DNA from: Aphis gossypii
Taxonomy: Eukaryota; Arthropoda; Insecta; Hemiptera; Aphididae
DNA: 64,000 nucleotides
Direction: 5' to 3'
Assembly (NCBI RefSeq): GCF_020184175.1
Contig: NC_065530.1
Coordinates: forward strand, 65,325,260-65,389,259
Position numbers and translations under genes: made by a program. The notes below the pieces were generated by a model. The model was not told the DNA's origin, made no database searches, and saw only the letters and a list, made by a program, of their open reading frames with translations. Each line of letters starts with the position of its first letter. Within the stretch, counting starts at the first letter, position 1. Shown here in pieces: positions 29,101 to 43,014 of the stretch.

Positions 29101-32100
29101 AATATAGAATTTGTAGGCAAAAGAAACAATAATCGATTTATTGCAATTTTTTTTTTCTTTAGAAGATGTCTCACTATAATAATAGGTATATAATATTTAG
29201 TATTGATTCTGTTACAAACGTACAACATACCTACATACATATAATACACATATAGTTTGAATTCAGCAGATCCAATCCTGTGTTATTAACTTTAATATTA
29301 AAGTGAATATTGGCCTATTATGAAATTATAAGGTAAAGACACTATTTGTACTTTTAATTTTTGGTTGTTATAATTTTTTAAGCCAAGAAAATGTAAAATA
29401 TAAAAATACTTATTTACTTGTATATATCGTACTTGCCTAAGTTTGATAACAGGTCAATTCAAATATTAAATCGTGTTGTGTGTAATAATTTATAGAATAT
29501 TTTCGCGTTTTTAAGATCATAACAATATTGTTTAATGCTATTTAGTCTGTATTATATACCTTATATCCTTTATATCTTTTTAATGAATTATCGTTCAGTA
29601 TTTCGTTGGCTAATACGTCAAATATACACATGTTTATAAGTAGGTACATATGGTATACTATAATAAAATACCTTGAATAACTTTATTTGTTCGATAAACT
29701 AAAATATATTAATATTACTTATTATGAAAATTTCAATTTGTCCTAAATTTTTAAATCTCAAACTACGGTATATTATATTTCATTACTTTAATGCAACCTC
29801 AATATTATATCGAGTATTAATTATATTATTATAAGCCGTGTCGTTACTTATGTTTATCGCTCCCTATTATATTATATCGATTTGAAGTATTTTATTATAA
29901 CACTATGTATTATATATAGGCGACCCTTAGTCTGTATCTGATATAGTAAGGCGCCATCACCACCTTATTGTGTGACCAAATGTAAAATAACATAGCGTTA
30001 ATCAAAAAATAAAAAAAATACACCGGTATGTCTTTATTATAACCACATTCATTGCTGTATTACGGTTTATAATTATGTAGGGTGCTTCGTACTACCAAAC
30101 TATATTATTCGTTTTTATACTAAAAAAACGTGAATTTATCTTTATCTTTTTAACACGCGATAAATCGTAAAAAAAATGTGTAAACCACCCGCCCTGTAAA
30201 CAATATTATAGTATATAATATGACTATAGGATCTTGGGGTGTGTATTTCACTGTATTTGTTCACCGCTAAACGTTGTTTTTTTATTTAGGCTATATTTTA
30301 AGTCGTATGATCACGAATATTTACATAAGTAATTATTTAACCTTCTACTTTTTGTGTTTTATATTTATAATATAACACTGACACGCAGAAGTAGATAATA
30401 TATGACTTATTACAAATCACTGAAAACGTCACTTTTTATAGCTATTATCTAGGTACTAGATATTATTATTCGAGTAAACAATAATACTTTTTGACTTATA
30501 TTATGTTATAAGATAATCATTATAACTACAATATCATATAATATAAAATGATTTTTTTTTTATAGTGGTAATCATATATATTTCACAACGTTTTTCGTTT
30601 ATGATATTTTAAATCTGCTGTTTTGAAATTTTATTTAATCTTATTATTGCATATTTCTGTATCAATTTAACAAATAACATTAAAAATATATCAATATACA
30701 ACGATTTTTAAACTAACGACGCAAATTAGCAGTTAGTCAGAATTTTGTTGATACCTTGATAGTATACTTAGATATGCATACTACTATCATGCTTATATAT
30801 ATATACTTACAACATTATTATGATATGTGTTTGTAAGTTGTCAAAAAATATGTTCATTTAAATATAATTATAGTTGGGACTGGTAAACAAAAACTGTAAA
30901 AATTACATAAAAAACTTGATTATAATATACAATACATTTTTAAAACAATATATGGACAATATGAAAAATATCTAAGTACCTAATTAACCTAATAAACGGT
31001 TAATTATTAATTATTTTACATTAATATACAATGGCGAAAAGATATTATAAATTATCAAAAATAAGCTCATATTTAATTAAAATATATGAACATTTGAATT
31101 AATTAAATACATTTATATACACATAGCTATTAAAATTAAACTGGGTGTAGTTGAGTATAACAACAATATCAAAGATAGTTATAGAATTAGCAAGACAACA
31201 AAAAAATATTTGTCATTAATTATTTTTAAACACTAAAATGTTTAAAATATTAAATTCAACCTCAATTATGATATTTAATAACGATATTCGAAGAAATTGT
31301 GCTTTTAACATTTAATTTACGGTCTAATAAATATATTTTTTAAGGCTATACACAAAATTGTTGAAATTGACCAGACTAGCTAATTGTCGGTTTAGAATTT
31401 ACCGTTTGCTTGAAATTGCTGTGTCTTAATAAACGTTTAACATCAATAAGAACTCATCTAAACAAATATGTATTATTATGTTCTTCAAATTTCGATAGGC
31501 TATTATATATTATGTTTGATTAATATAATAGTGTCTTTCATATAAAAAATAAATAATTAAAATATTGTTACCTAACTAAACTACTCTTATAAGTCTTTCG
31601 TTCTCAAACATGAAAAGTTTTTTAAAACAAATATGTAAATAAAAATATCTATTGAAAATCTTATTATTATTTTATTTTAATAACAAATTATGTGAAACAT
31701 AACTGTAAACTTGTAAAGTTATGATATTTATTACTTAAAAATGAAACATACTTCTTCACTAATCATTTGTACCATTTAACATAAGGTTGTTTAGAAATAT
31801 AATTAGTACACACCTGACTAGTGTGATATTAATAAAACTGTAATAATTATATTTAATTTAAAAAGTACATTATACTATTAGTCTAATCTATTTATTATAT
31901 TCTTTAAGTATTTTACCAAGAAGTCATTAAGAAGTGATATGTATTAAAAAAACAATATTTAGAATTTCAACATACCTGCAGCTGTGGTATACATAGTTGA
32001 AATCGAAACTCATAACTTTTTCCGAAGTAAGAGCGTTTTCGACACGGTCTATATATATGTGAAATAGTGAAATAGCGTGGTGTCTTGCGTTATCCTCTTT

Positions 32101-33577
32101 ATCTGATTAAAACCTCAACATTTCGGTTCGTCGACTAATTTCCTTCGTTTCGCTCATATATATTTTACCACATTTTCTTGTTAGTTATAAATTTATAATA
32201 CCAATATTATAACGATGTTCAATTATGTGAAATGTGAATATAAAAAACAAGTGATACAAGTACGTCATAGTAGTAGCAGAGTTAAAATTGTCAACTTGAC
32301 GTTTTCACTTTCTCGAAATTTAAAGCACAACTTATATATGTATTTAAAGAGAGAGTACCTAATATATATTTTGCTTAATTATTATTGGTAGTAATAATTT
32401 TAGTTTTTACTAAAACAGGTTAATTGCAATGTATTTGAGCAACGTAAGTTATCTTACAGAGAATTGGTATAAGTCTTTCAACTATTACGTAATATATATT
32501 TCTTTCATTTGAAAATATGTGTTGGCTAGCAATGTATAAATAATACTTTTATTTTGTATTAAGATAAATGGTTGAACAGTTACACAAAATAAATTTTCGA
32601 ATTATCGAAAAATGATTCAAATACTCAGATAATATTATTTTTATTTTATTTTATTTTTTACCTAATACGAGTACACATATTTTTAAGTTTAAATAAAATA
32701 TTTACTACAGTCATACATTAGTTATTAATACTCTTTATTATAATATTTTGTATACATACAAATATACTTTATTGATGCTATATTATACATTTACATTATA
32801 TGGTAATAACAAAAATCTATAATATCAAGTTTTTCGCGTTCATGCTAAATTTCATGTTTTTAATGACCACTAGCCAGGTTTGTAAATTATAAATTTAAAA
32901 CATTTCTTTTCGAAAAGAGTATTAAAATCTAAAAAAAATATTAAAAAAACAAATTCAGAATTAAATAATAATATTCAAACACACACAAAAAATAAATAAA
33001 TTATATTGTATAAATATTAAATACTTATATACAAATACTTTACACGTTCGGTATACTCAACTTAAAATTATATTTGATCTAAAATAAGGAACTTTTCCCC
33101 AAGTTGTACATAGTAATTTACCATTGTATACAATCATTGATTTTACAAATTGAATTTGCTATTTTTATAATAGACAATTAGTTATGTAAAAAATACAATT
33201 TTTCAAGTTTGAATTTCCAATAAGTGAATGATCTATGGTTTTTATAATACAAAAATTAATATTAAATATGACCATTGTATATCGATAGTAGGTATGTATC
33301 TATAGACTATATTTTATTATAAAGATACGTGATAGGTCAACTATAGTATATTATGCTCACAGGCTAAGTCAACATATACATTATCATAAAACAAATTAAA
33401 TAACTATAATTTAATGAGAACATCATGACTGAATTAAGAATTTGACGTTTTTTTAAATTCTTAGAATTTATTGTACTGTAATGTTCAAGTATTTATTATT
33501 TTATAATTCGATAATTATTATCTTAAATCAATATTACACTATGATTGAATATAATAATAATATACGGCTTGTCATTG

Positions 33578-33592
33578 TTTTTTTTTTTTTTT
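33578..33592 (+). repeat. T15 run
   Basis: Fifteen T in a row in the intron before exon C; no flanking duplication was seen that would mark a retroposed copy. Confidence 0.9.
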
Positions 33593-33811
33593 GTAAGTTG
33601 ATTGTGTTTTATGTATGATATCTTTGTGAATCATTTTATAATCATTAAGTCTTTATAACCTATTATTAAAAAAAGTAGAATATATTATTATATTGGTTGC
33701 AGCTTATTGATTAATGTAGATATTTAAGCAATCATACGTATTGTAATAATTGTACATGGGTATTTTTTGTCAATACTTCGTAAAATGAAAAAATAAAACA
33801 TTCATAAGAAT

Positions 33812-33823
33812 GTAGGTACCTAC
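33812..33823. repeat. GTAGGTACCTAC palindrome, copy 2
   Basis: Exact second copy of the 12-bp palindrome at 9965-9976, in the intron before exon C. Confidence 0.85.
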
Positions 33824-36800
33824 CTTATGTAATTATTAATTTTACGTTATAATTATCTTTTCATTGGCAGTAGTTTATACACTTTCCTTGTATCCCTATG
33901 TTAAAATATATTTAATAAGAACTATAATTCGTAGTCATTGATATTTTTTAATTAAGTTAAAATTGGAAGATTAGGTTGATAATATTTGATAAATAAAATG
34001 TTTCAAGATTTCAAGAAAGCTCTATTTTATATGTGCCTAAATCAAAATTAAAAAATACACCAAGAGTGTAAAGTATAAACGCGTAAATTAATATCACGCA
34101 TAATTAGTTATGCATTATTTAATTTTCATTTTGTTATTACTTATTAGTATTCAATAAATTCCCTTTGAAAACGTGCTCATATATTATTATATTTGCTTCT
34201 CTGTAAAAACACACCTCCTTGCCTGTGCGGTTAGCTATATAATAATAATAATAATACAAGTATACATATTATAACCATCGTCTAATCTTCAACGCGTCGT
34301 TGTTATTATCACTATTTTATTATTATCGTGATTATGTATTGATGATGATCAAGGCTAATATTAAATCTGCATGTACACGCGACGATGATGGCGAGCGACA
34401 GAACACGGAAACCCAACGGGGTCCGTTCACCTCTTATAGGCTACCGTGGAAAATGATGCTAGTATTTTTTTTACCCGTTTTCACCTCTTCTCTACTACAG
34501 TATATAATATATCAAAACACTTTATGAAAATATCATATTTTATATATCGTTACATTATACTTGTATACGTTGAAAATATTTTGCCGTCCACCGATTCGGT
34601 GCACGTAATTATATTCTCCTTGAAAACACGTATGTGCAGTTTTCTGATATTTTATGAAATACACAATACCATCAATATCATAATAAATAACATATTAATA
34701 TTGAACTAGCTCAGAGCTCTGTTAGTATGATAAAGACTGCGGACTCAAACAGTCATAGCGGTGTTCACTTTATCATATATATTGTTGAACAAATAATGGT
34801 AAAATGAACGAAAAATTGTATATTTTAACGGATATATTTTATTGTATAAGTCTGTACCTCCCGCACACACACTGGTCAATAATAGGACACCAGCAGCGAG
34901 GCACGGCGCGGCGATGGCTAATTATTATTACCATAAAGGCAACTGTAGGTATCGTAAATAATATGCGCCAACAAAATAAATTGCAAAAAAAACCTATCGA
35001 TAACCATTACATTTCATCAAATTAGTTTTCATTACAATTCTATGTTGCGACCATTATATCGCACAATAATGATTAATGGTAAATTTATTGTTCATGGGTT
35101 TTGATTTATGATAAAAAATGATAAAAGATGGGTTAAGTGAAATAACGATAAAATTTAATTTTTAAATTAACAATTTTTATAGTTTATATGATATTAATTT
35201 ATTTTTTAAAGATATTTTATTTTAATTTTTGATTTTTTTTATCAAGAATTTATTTTAATTTTATATTGTACAAAATATAATTTTAAACAAAAATATAAAT
35301 TTCACGGAATTGCTAAACATTAAAATATGCTGCTTTGGCAATAGAATATGTACTACAACTAGAATTATCGCTTATCTATGAATCCTTGAAAACTTTACTT
35401 GCGATTAATATTTTATTTTTAGTTTTCAAGAAAATAATTAGTCCCTTTGAGGTTGATGATTATTTTTTAAGCATGTTAACCGAGCTTTTACTTTTCAAAT
35501 TTATCAAATCATTTATGAGATATGATTTACCGTTTAATCTATTGTAAATATAATTAAACTGGCATGCTACTGCTACCGTGGGGGAGTGTATCCATGTACG
35601 TTTGTTATCGCGTAGTGTTCTGTATTGTGCATTATGCACATATTTAATGTGTAGTTATTAATATTTGTCTGTCAAATATGTTATAAACTCACGACGATAG
35701 TATTAATTTTTTTTTATAGCGTATTTAACTATTACGCTATTACTGCAGTTGTCATCAACTTTCTATACCTAAGTATTTTATTTTTCAGTAATTTTTCTGG
35801 GCACATGGAGGAGGTGTTATAGCTACGTACATGTATAACTATATGTTTGAATATAAGTGTAAGCTAAATATGCTGCTATTAAGGTACATAATATTTTACA
35901 TGAATTTCCGATGTAGTGACGCTGTAAACCTGCATCATTATCCCTATTATTTATGACTGTTAAGTAAACGTATTAATTCGATCCAATATGGTGTTTAGAA
36001 AACATTTTAAAAAGTGGATTTCAATCTATTGTTATTAACGTGTTTTACAAAAATATAATAGTTATATTACGCACAGTTTTGGACGCATTAGGTAGCTTTT
36101 ATTGTGCGCGTATGTGTATATTATACACATTTATATAATATATGTATAAGCATTAAACGCGCATATGTTGTATAACTTAGGTATACTATTAAAAACTTAG
36201 GTACATCTAAATGTAGATTCTTGTTTGTGGGAAAAAAATTAACAATAAAATGTATTGACAAATGACAAATACAAATAAACATGAGTGTCTATATGTATTA
36301 AATATTAATAAGTACATATATTTATATATATTATATGTAATATGTATATATATTTACGAATTTCTCGGCGTTTTTAACGGTTTTTATTACACTTGACGTT
36401 TATGTTTATGACTAAACGATTTATACCTTTTTTTTTTACAACGCCCGGTGTTAAGACAGAATAAAAATTTCGTCGTATCTTATAATTTTATGATAATTTT
36501 ATTTCCAAAATATGCCTCTTATAATACCTTTAGTATAGCTGCAGATCAACCAAACATGAATAGAACAAAATACCGCTGTACGTATTATAATATGTCTTTA
36601 AATAATAGTTCTCAGAAAAAAAAAAAACCAAATATTGAGTTTCAATAAATCACTCGATTTTTGTAATATCGTCAATATTTTTAAAAATGTTATATTATAT
36701 ATCAATATGTATAGGTATATTATATTGTTTGACATTTTTACTTTAACATATTTTCTACGTGAATGTTAATAAATACAATATACTAAGTATACAATATTAC

Positions 36801-37463
36801 ACAGCTCTAAAATTCTAAAAATAAACTGGTAGACAATGACTACGACTATTATTTGGTGTACCTAAATAATATAATATTTTGTTGATCACCTCACCTCATT
36901 TACAAAAGTTAAACGATGATTCATGCGATCGTAAACATTACATTTTTTCTAGACAATAAATAGTGTTATTTCAATATTTAATTACTTGTATGTAAATATC
37001 ACGTGTATGATCGTATACCTATCAGCATTTAAAATAAGGTTTTTTATAACTCATTCCATAGGTTTTGCTTCTGTCTTCTCAAACTCTTAACAGTTTTGTT
37101 TGAAGTCATTATATTATATATAGCTAGGTTCTTAGTATAATACTCTAATATATATATATGTAGGTAAGGATATTCAAATTTAAGACGCACAAACCTATTG
37201 TGATTAGATAAATTGATTCTTCATCATCGTCTATGTCAAAATATAGCTACGCAACCTTGTTTCAAAGACTCAGCGTCCATCGATAATCCATGCTATACGT
37301 ATTTTATGTCCTCGAATGTACCACGTAGGCGTTTGTTAGAATTGAATGGCTTCCGGACAGTGCAGTGCCTTGGTTTCTTACTATGTAATAACAATATACA
37401 CGGGCGTCAATGATGAATATTTACAAATTGTCTTATTTATATGTATGCATTTTTTCTTTTCAG

Positions 37464-37661
37464 CCGGACACCGTACCACAAGCCAGACTGGACATGTTTA
37501 CAGCCATCGCTGTAGAAGAAGCTGACGAAGCGACTGGAAATCCACACAGTTTAGCCATTACATCCTCCGACCGGAGTATTCACTTTGTCAGAGGAGCATG
37601 CAGAGAAGAAGCCAAGGGTTGGAAGGACGTACTTACCTCATACATGCGTCATACTACTCAG
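37464..37661 (+). CDS. osp: outspread/MPRIP-family protein, exon C (end of PH domain)
   Basis: The exon is 198 nt, 66 codons, phase 0 at both ends. The acceptor is tttttcttttcag ending at 37463 and the donor is gtatac at 37662. It starts PDTVPQARLDMFTAIAVEEA, carries a GNPHSLAITSSDRSIHFVRG strand pair, and ends with the C-terminal PH helix EEAKGWKDVLTSYM. The near-invariant PH tryptophan is in GWKDVL, residue 102 counted from exon A. Joined to A and B it completes a PH fold over about residues 7-110. The reading frame also runs open upstream of the acceptor for 18 codons, back to an ATG at 37410. I treat that as chance, because the splice acceptor is strong and the upstream residues are not family-like. 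PH domains bind phosphoinositides or proteins; the ligand here is unknown. Confidence 0.9.
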
Positions 37662-39529
37662 GTATACCAAACTATACTGTAATATAATAGGTTAGGTTAT
37701 AATTATATAAAATGCACAAAAAATATAACGTATAATTATTGTTGTTAAATTACTTTGTATTTATGGCTTAGTTATTTACACAGATGTAATCAAAATATAA
37801 TCCTATCAAATCAAATTTTAAAAATTTCATCCAATTACAATAAATAATTGTATTTAATTTTAATTCAATAAATCATCACTAAGGTATACTCATACTAAAC
37901 CCCTAATTAAAAAATTGGCCTCTGTTACAGTACCGATTAATCCTCCTAGTTGCTTAGAGCGCAAGTTGATCTAATACGAGATTTAATAATTATGAAAAAA
38001 TAAAGTAGTACATTAGAACGTGTCTTTAATTGGTGGATCTTTTCTTCAAAAATGTTTATCATAATGTTATATTGGTTAGTTTTAGCCAGATTGTACATTT
38101 CTGGTAAAAATAAAATCAACAAATCAAGAATATTATTGCTAAGAATGTATAAATAATAGTAGCATTATGTTCTGATTTATTTTATTACATGATTATAATA
38201 TCATTATTTAAGTTGTACTGTGTTGAAAATTTATTAAAAATATCAATATCTATATTATATTATATTATGTATAGATAACAGGTATCATATTATTATTTTA
38301 ATACTTAATAAATTTTGTACTTTTTTATCTTGTATTTGATTATCTTGGCCTCGTAATCTTAAATGTATTAAAGAACTATAAAAAATAAATTAATTGCAAA
38401 TGAAACGTGATTATATAAGTGAATTATATAAATAAATAATAGATGTTAAGTTACACTGCATTTTAGGTATTCAAATGATTTAATTTCATTATTAAAAAAC
38501 GTCAACAAATAATAGAAAATTACAAAAATAATTACTCATTTGAATTGATTGATGATTCGAGTAAAATGTATTTTTATTTTTATAATTTATTACATAGATC
38601 GATGTATCAGACTTCTGTAAAGATTTAAACTTTGTCGAAAAAACTACTCTTCATTGCTGTAAACAATGCACTAAAATTGACTACCATGTATGTTTTATAC
38701 ATTTTTTTTATCATTATTTTGAACGATTAAGTCGTGTCTTCGGGGTTACGTTGAAAATAAAATTACTTTCATTGGCCCGTGTCTGTCATTATGTCATTTT
38801 TTCTAACGTAACTATTATATCGCCCAAAAAGTACTCATCTGTTATTTTGTTGGGAGTGCCGATCGTGATACGTTTTTTTTTGTATTTTCGGAGGGTCTAT
38901 AAAATATATATAATTATTAATTTTGTTTTGTTTTCTATGAAAAAAAAATATACACACGGGCACTGGTACCCAGATAAACCGGTTTCGAGACTTCCAATCC
39001 AACCAGAGCCGATATCCCGATCTATATTATTACTGTTATTGCGAGCCTATCCTCCCGATGATCGTGATGTACACTATATAGCTGCTATATTATAGTATCG
39101 GTCTGTTGTGTTCACATATGTCAGCCTCGTGTCAGCAAAATCCAACGATTCATCAGCCTCCCTCTCCTCCCATTCGTTTCGGTCCGCTTTAGATACGTAC
39201 ACCGCAGACTGTGTGATCTAGTTCATCGTTAGAAATACTACTCGACATAATATAATACACAACGCGTCTATTGTGTCTACAACATATACATGTTATGGAA
39301 ACCCGAAACAGTCTATGCGCTGTCAAACCGAACGAAGATCTCGTGGAGGGAAAAGGAAAATTTTTAATAGCAAAACTTTTCATCTGATCCATCTGACTCG
39401 CTCGTATTTTTCTTTTCTCACAACTACATAAAAATATGCACCTACTTTAGCTACTTAAGTCAGTTTAAAAATAAACTTCTCACTCGTCGGGTCACGTGGA
39501 GTTGCAATATTATCGCATTTATAACACAC

Positions 39530-39547
39530 ATATATATATATATATAT
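39530..39547. repeat. (AT)9 microsatellite
   Basis: An 18-bp alternating run preceded by ACACAC. Confidence 0.9.
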
Positions 39548-40617
39548 TATATAATACCTGCAATATATATTTAAAAAAAAGTAGGTAGGTGGAGATTAAG
39601 TGTAATTTAATCTTATTTTTTTTTTCATAAAGCTTTCATTTACAAAAGTACAACAAATTCGCACAAACAAACACTTCCCAATTATTATAATTAATGTTTT
39701 AAATATTTTTATGAAGCTAAATCTTAATATTATCATGATATAGTTCCTATAAACGCATCATAAACAAGGTTAACGCACTCAGTTGCTGAGACTATAATAT
39801 ATAAAACATATAAATCCAGACTGGTATACCCATCATATTATTTTAATGTTTTAAACCTTTTACGAATATTAGTCTGTTTATATATAATTATATAATATTG
39901 TGTGTGTGTGTTTGTGTACGGTGTGTATATTTCTATTATAGTTTATCAATGCTCATTGTCATGGAACACTGGCACGTGGGTTATACACCAGATCGTTTTC
40001 CCTTTTTTTTTTTGTCTCTTCATAGATTGTTTTATATATTAATTAAGACCGCGTTATAGTCGGACGTCTTAACGAGCCGTGACCAATGACCAAATCGATC
40101 GTATCGGTTCTAGCTAAACGTCATTTAAATACCGGCAGCAGAGAGCTGTACACGCATACACAGTCCAACTTTCAAACGCCAAAAAAATTTGTCATGACAC
40201 TGGGGCTGACATTTATCAGTGAGACGAGTAACATATATTTTTTTCTTTTTTAAAGGAATGCTGATAATATGTGTATAATATAAATATATACATTAGTATA
40301 ATTTTATATTATGTACAATAAACGCTGAATCGGCAAATGACGATATAACGTCTACGCCTCGAGAGGGAATAACTGCCACGGGTGATATTTACTCGCAAAC
40401 TCGATCACGATTGGCCAATTACGGTTAAGGAATTCGCCTTGGGCTTCTCGTATAATAATAATAAGCGCGTTTTAGAAGGTGCGCGGCAGTGGCCATCCTG
40501 ACAGCGAGGAAAGGAAAAAAATGACTAATGTTCTCTACCACGCCGCGGTATACATGTACCTATACATAATATATATAATATAAATATATAATACCTTCAA
40601 GGTCGTCTAAGTATGTA

Positions 40618-41127
40618 CAGGGTGATTCATCAAGTATTATCACCCCCACGTAATCTATCAAATAACCATTTATTCAAATTTCTGACATTTTTTTTACTTA
40701 ATTCTATAAACTTTATTTTAGTTATTTTCAAATAAATGTTATGAAGCATTTATAATATAGTGTCCACTATCGTTCGTGTAACGGTACAAAGTTATTTTTT
40801 CCTAATAATAACTCCATTTTTTCACTTTATGGCTTATTAGGAAGATAGTTTTTTTGAACTTTTCAATGTATATAAATCGAAATACAAATGGGGTTAATGT
40901 TATGTACCCAAGAATAAATGATAGTCAACGATAAAAACATAAGGCATTGGTGACTAAATATAATGGTTTTAAAATTTGTTGAATTGCTTGATTAAATAAT
41001 ATTATTTGATATATTTTATGTTTTATTTATAATAATTATAATTCATATTTTTATCTAAGTATCCAAATTTTAATTATTGAATAATTTAAATATATAGTTA
41101 AACCTAGTCGCCAGATGAATCACCCTG
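40618..41127. mobile_element. Tc1/mariner-like non-autonomous inverted-repeat element, 510 bp
   Basis: The left end CAGGGTGATTCATC (40618-40631) and right end GATGAATCACCCTG (41114-41127) are perfect 14-bp inverted repeats. Each is bordered by TA (40616-40617 and 41128-41129), the target duplication expected of Tc1/mariner elements. The 482 bp between them are AT-rich, have no ORF worth reporting and show no DDE/D transposase remnant, so it is a MITE or heavily deleted copy. Extra similarity is not visible beyond the terminal repeats. The element is entirely inside the intron before exon D and should be spliced out. Confidence 0.85.
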
Positions 41128-42594
41128 TATAACACTGCAGTGGCTCAATCACAATTCACATGTTAATTGTATAATCGAATGTCTAGCTGACGCGCAATTG
41201 TGCCCGGTATACCTTATACCTGCAGTGTATGTATGTCGTATGTGATTTATTATCACCGTCACAGACGGCAGGGTTGGTACGGAATTATTGCCTGTTTTGA
41301 TTTACATAAATTTTGTGCACAGCTAGCAGCAGCAGTGACAGTCTGTCATGAACTACCGCAACCGATCATGCTCGTTTAATGGCGCACACCTTTTTTTTTT
41401 TTTTAATCTCCTACAACGACGATTATATATATCATTATGCGCATGTCGTTTGTTTTGCTATATAGAGTGATGTGTATACTATATTATAATAAAAATATAT
41501 GTCTCGACTTAGACTATTGGATAGTCCTGCAGTGTTTAAGTGCTGGTGTAGGCGGACCGTAAGGGTTTCGCCTCGCGTTATCCTGTGCCCACGCAATTTA
41601 TATTATATTATTATTGTATTGTCGTACTCACACACTTACACACACCCCTCAAAATTGACGTTTTATGAGAGACTTTGGTTAATTTATTTTTTGTTCTTTT
41701 CGTCCTGGCGACGTAGAGTTAAAAGTGTTTAGATTTCGATCTCAAGAATATAAAAGTTGTACCTTTATAATACGCTGTTATAGCATTATATGTATTACTA
41801 TTGTATTGATTAAACATAATATGTTCGCAGTGGCTATCCCTATTCAAATTCGAATGACACTAGTCACTTGATAGTCGATATTATTGTACCTTGAGTAATG
41901 AGCACACATATAAAGCATAACTAAAATCGGCATTTCAATGTTTGTTATGGTTTACTCTCAAACGACGATATAGATAATCGAGCTTAAAACAATATTTGTG
42001 TTGATAAGTTTTATGTAAATTCGACCGATAGTCAATGTGTATTTTATCTCTGGTAATTTTAATAAAATCATTATAATTTATAGGTCAATAAAATAGATTA
42101 AACAAAACAATAATATATAGTTAATTCATGTTTTTTTTCACTATTACTAATTCATATTAATATTATTTATAAATATATATAATTATAATTATGTAATAAT
42201 TTCAATTTACATAAACTTCATTCGTGTAAATGATATTATATGCAATAACAATGTTAAGAATATTATGTCAGTATTGCTTACTATTCGAAAAGTTTGTGGG
42301 ATATCTTTGTACATATACAATTAAGTGTTACCTATACATTTTAATACTAGACTCGGCAACAGTTAGGGACGGGTGTATTTTATCTATATATAATATGATT
42401 AAATTATTTAGATAGGTTCTATAATATAATGTATTAAATACGAGTATCTATGTATATGTATAATACGTAATCTGCAGATTGGATGATTTTGTGCCTATAC
42501 GCTATGTGCCCTAACTAACTGTTGGCATAAATACTTTTCTATTTCCTAATATATTTTATTTTTACGTTTATACATGTCTATTTTGTTGTTTTAG

Positions 42595-42700
42595 ATAACT
42601 CCAACGACCAATGGCAGCATACCAAAGCACAAGCGGAACTCGACATTCCCAGGTCCGAACACTACATCCGGTGCTCTGAATGGACCAGTAGTAGTCAGAG
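42595..42700 (+). CDS. osp: outspread/MPRIP-family protein, exon D (basic linker after PH domain)
   Basis: The exon is 106 nt, 35 codons plus one base, so it enters in phase 0 and leaves in phase 1. The acceptor is ttttgttgttttag ending at 42594 and the donor is gtaaat at 42701. It encodes ITPTTNGSIPKHKRNSTFPG and ends in GPVVVR. The HKRN(S/A)T.PG motif just after the PH helix is, from memory, shared with outspread/MPRIP proteins and supports the family call. The segment is rich in Thr, Ser, Asn, Pro and Gly and is probably disordered. KRNST offers basic-directed Ser/Thr phosphorylation positions (inference). The phase-1 exit requires at least one further exon. Family members continue into a second PH domain and/or long coiled coils, none of which I can identify downstream. 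Confidence 0.82.
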
Positions 42701-42992
42701 GTAAATTATTGAATATTAACAATGACTTTATTGTGTACTCAACAACGTGCGTGCGTGTTTATTATGCAAAAGGAAAATAACGAAAAAATAAAATAATTAT
42801 AATAAAAAATAAAATACAATTTTACTTCCGGCGGATGGTGCTTGCAAGCGTTTGCGCTCGAGCACTAGAGTGCTACTGCTGCTGCAGTTGTGCCTGCGCG
42901 TGTTATCCTTGGATCTGATATATAATACGCGCGTGTGCAGGCAATTGTGTAACGGGTTTGCGTCGGACGCTGGTTAAACTGGTTGCTATATT

Positions 42993-43014
42993 TAATAATA
43001 ATAATAATAATAAT
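42993..43014. repeat. (TAA)7 microsatellite
   Basis: A 22-bp run identical in unit and length to the one at 1413, 0.3 kb downstream of exon D. Confidence 0.95.

Larger units (their letters stand above)
26685..37463 (+). other. osp: osp intron between exons B and C (10,779 bp)
   Basis: The donor is gtgagt and the acceptor ttttcag, phase 0. The notable content is the CpG-dense tract at 28861-29100, a T15 run at 33578-33592 and an exact GTAGGTACCTAC palindrome at 33812-33823. A cluster of plus-strand ORFs of 70-87 codons between 34300 and 35547 lies in different frames, shows no family features and is treated as chance. Confidence 0.85.
37662..42594 (+). other. osp: osp intron between exons C and D (4,933 bp)
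   Basis: Phase-0 intron, gtatac to ttttag. It holds the Tc1/mariner-like inverted-repeat element at 40618-41127 and a TA tract at 39530-39547. The stretch around 38980-39210 is less AT-rich than its surroundings but I could not assign a function to it. Confidence 0.85.

Noticed and set aside
37410..37682. A 90-codon ORF from ATG 37410 taken as a complete small gene
   Set aside because: Its middle is exon C. The first 18 codons are intron before a strong tttcag acceptor and the last codons are intron after the gtatac donor.
39117..39191. 24-codon ORF starting MSASCQQNPTIHQPPSPPIR
   Set aside because: It is short, has no donor and no homology that I recognise. The Pro-rich reading comes from a C-rich stretch.
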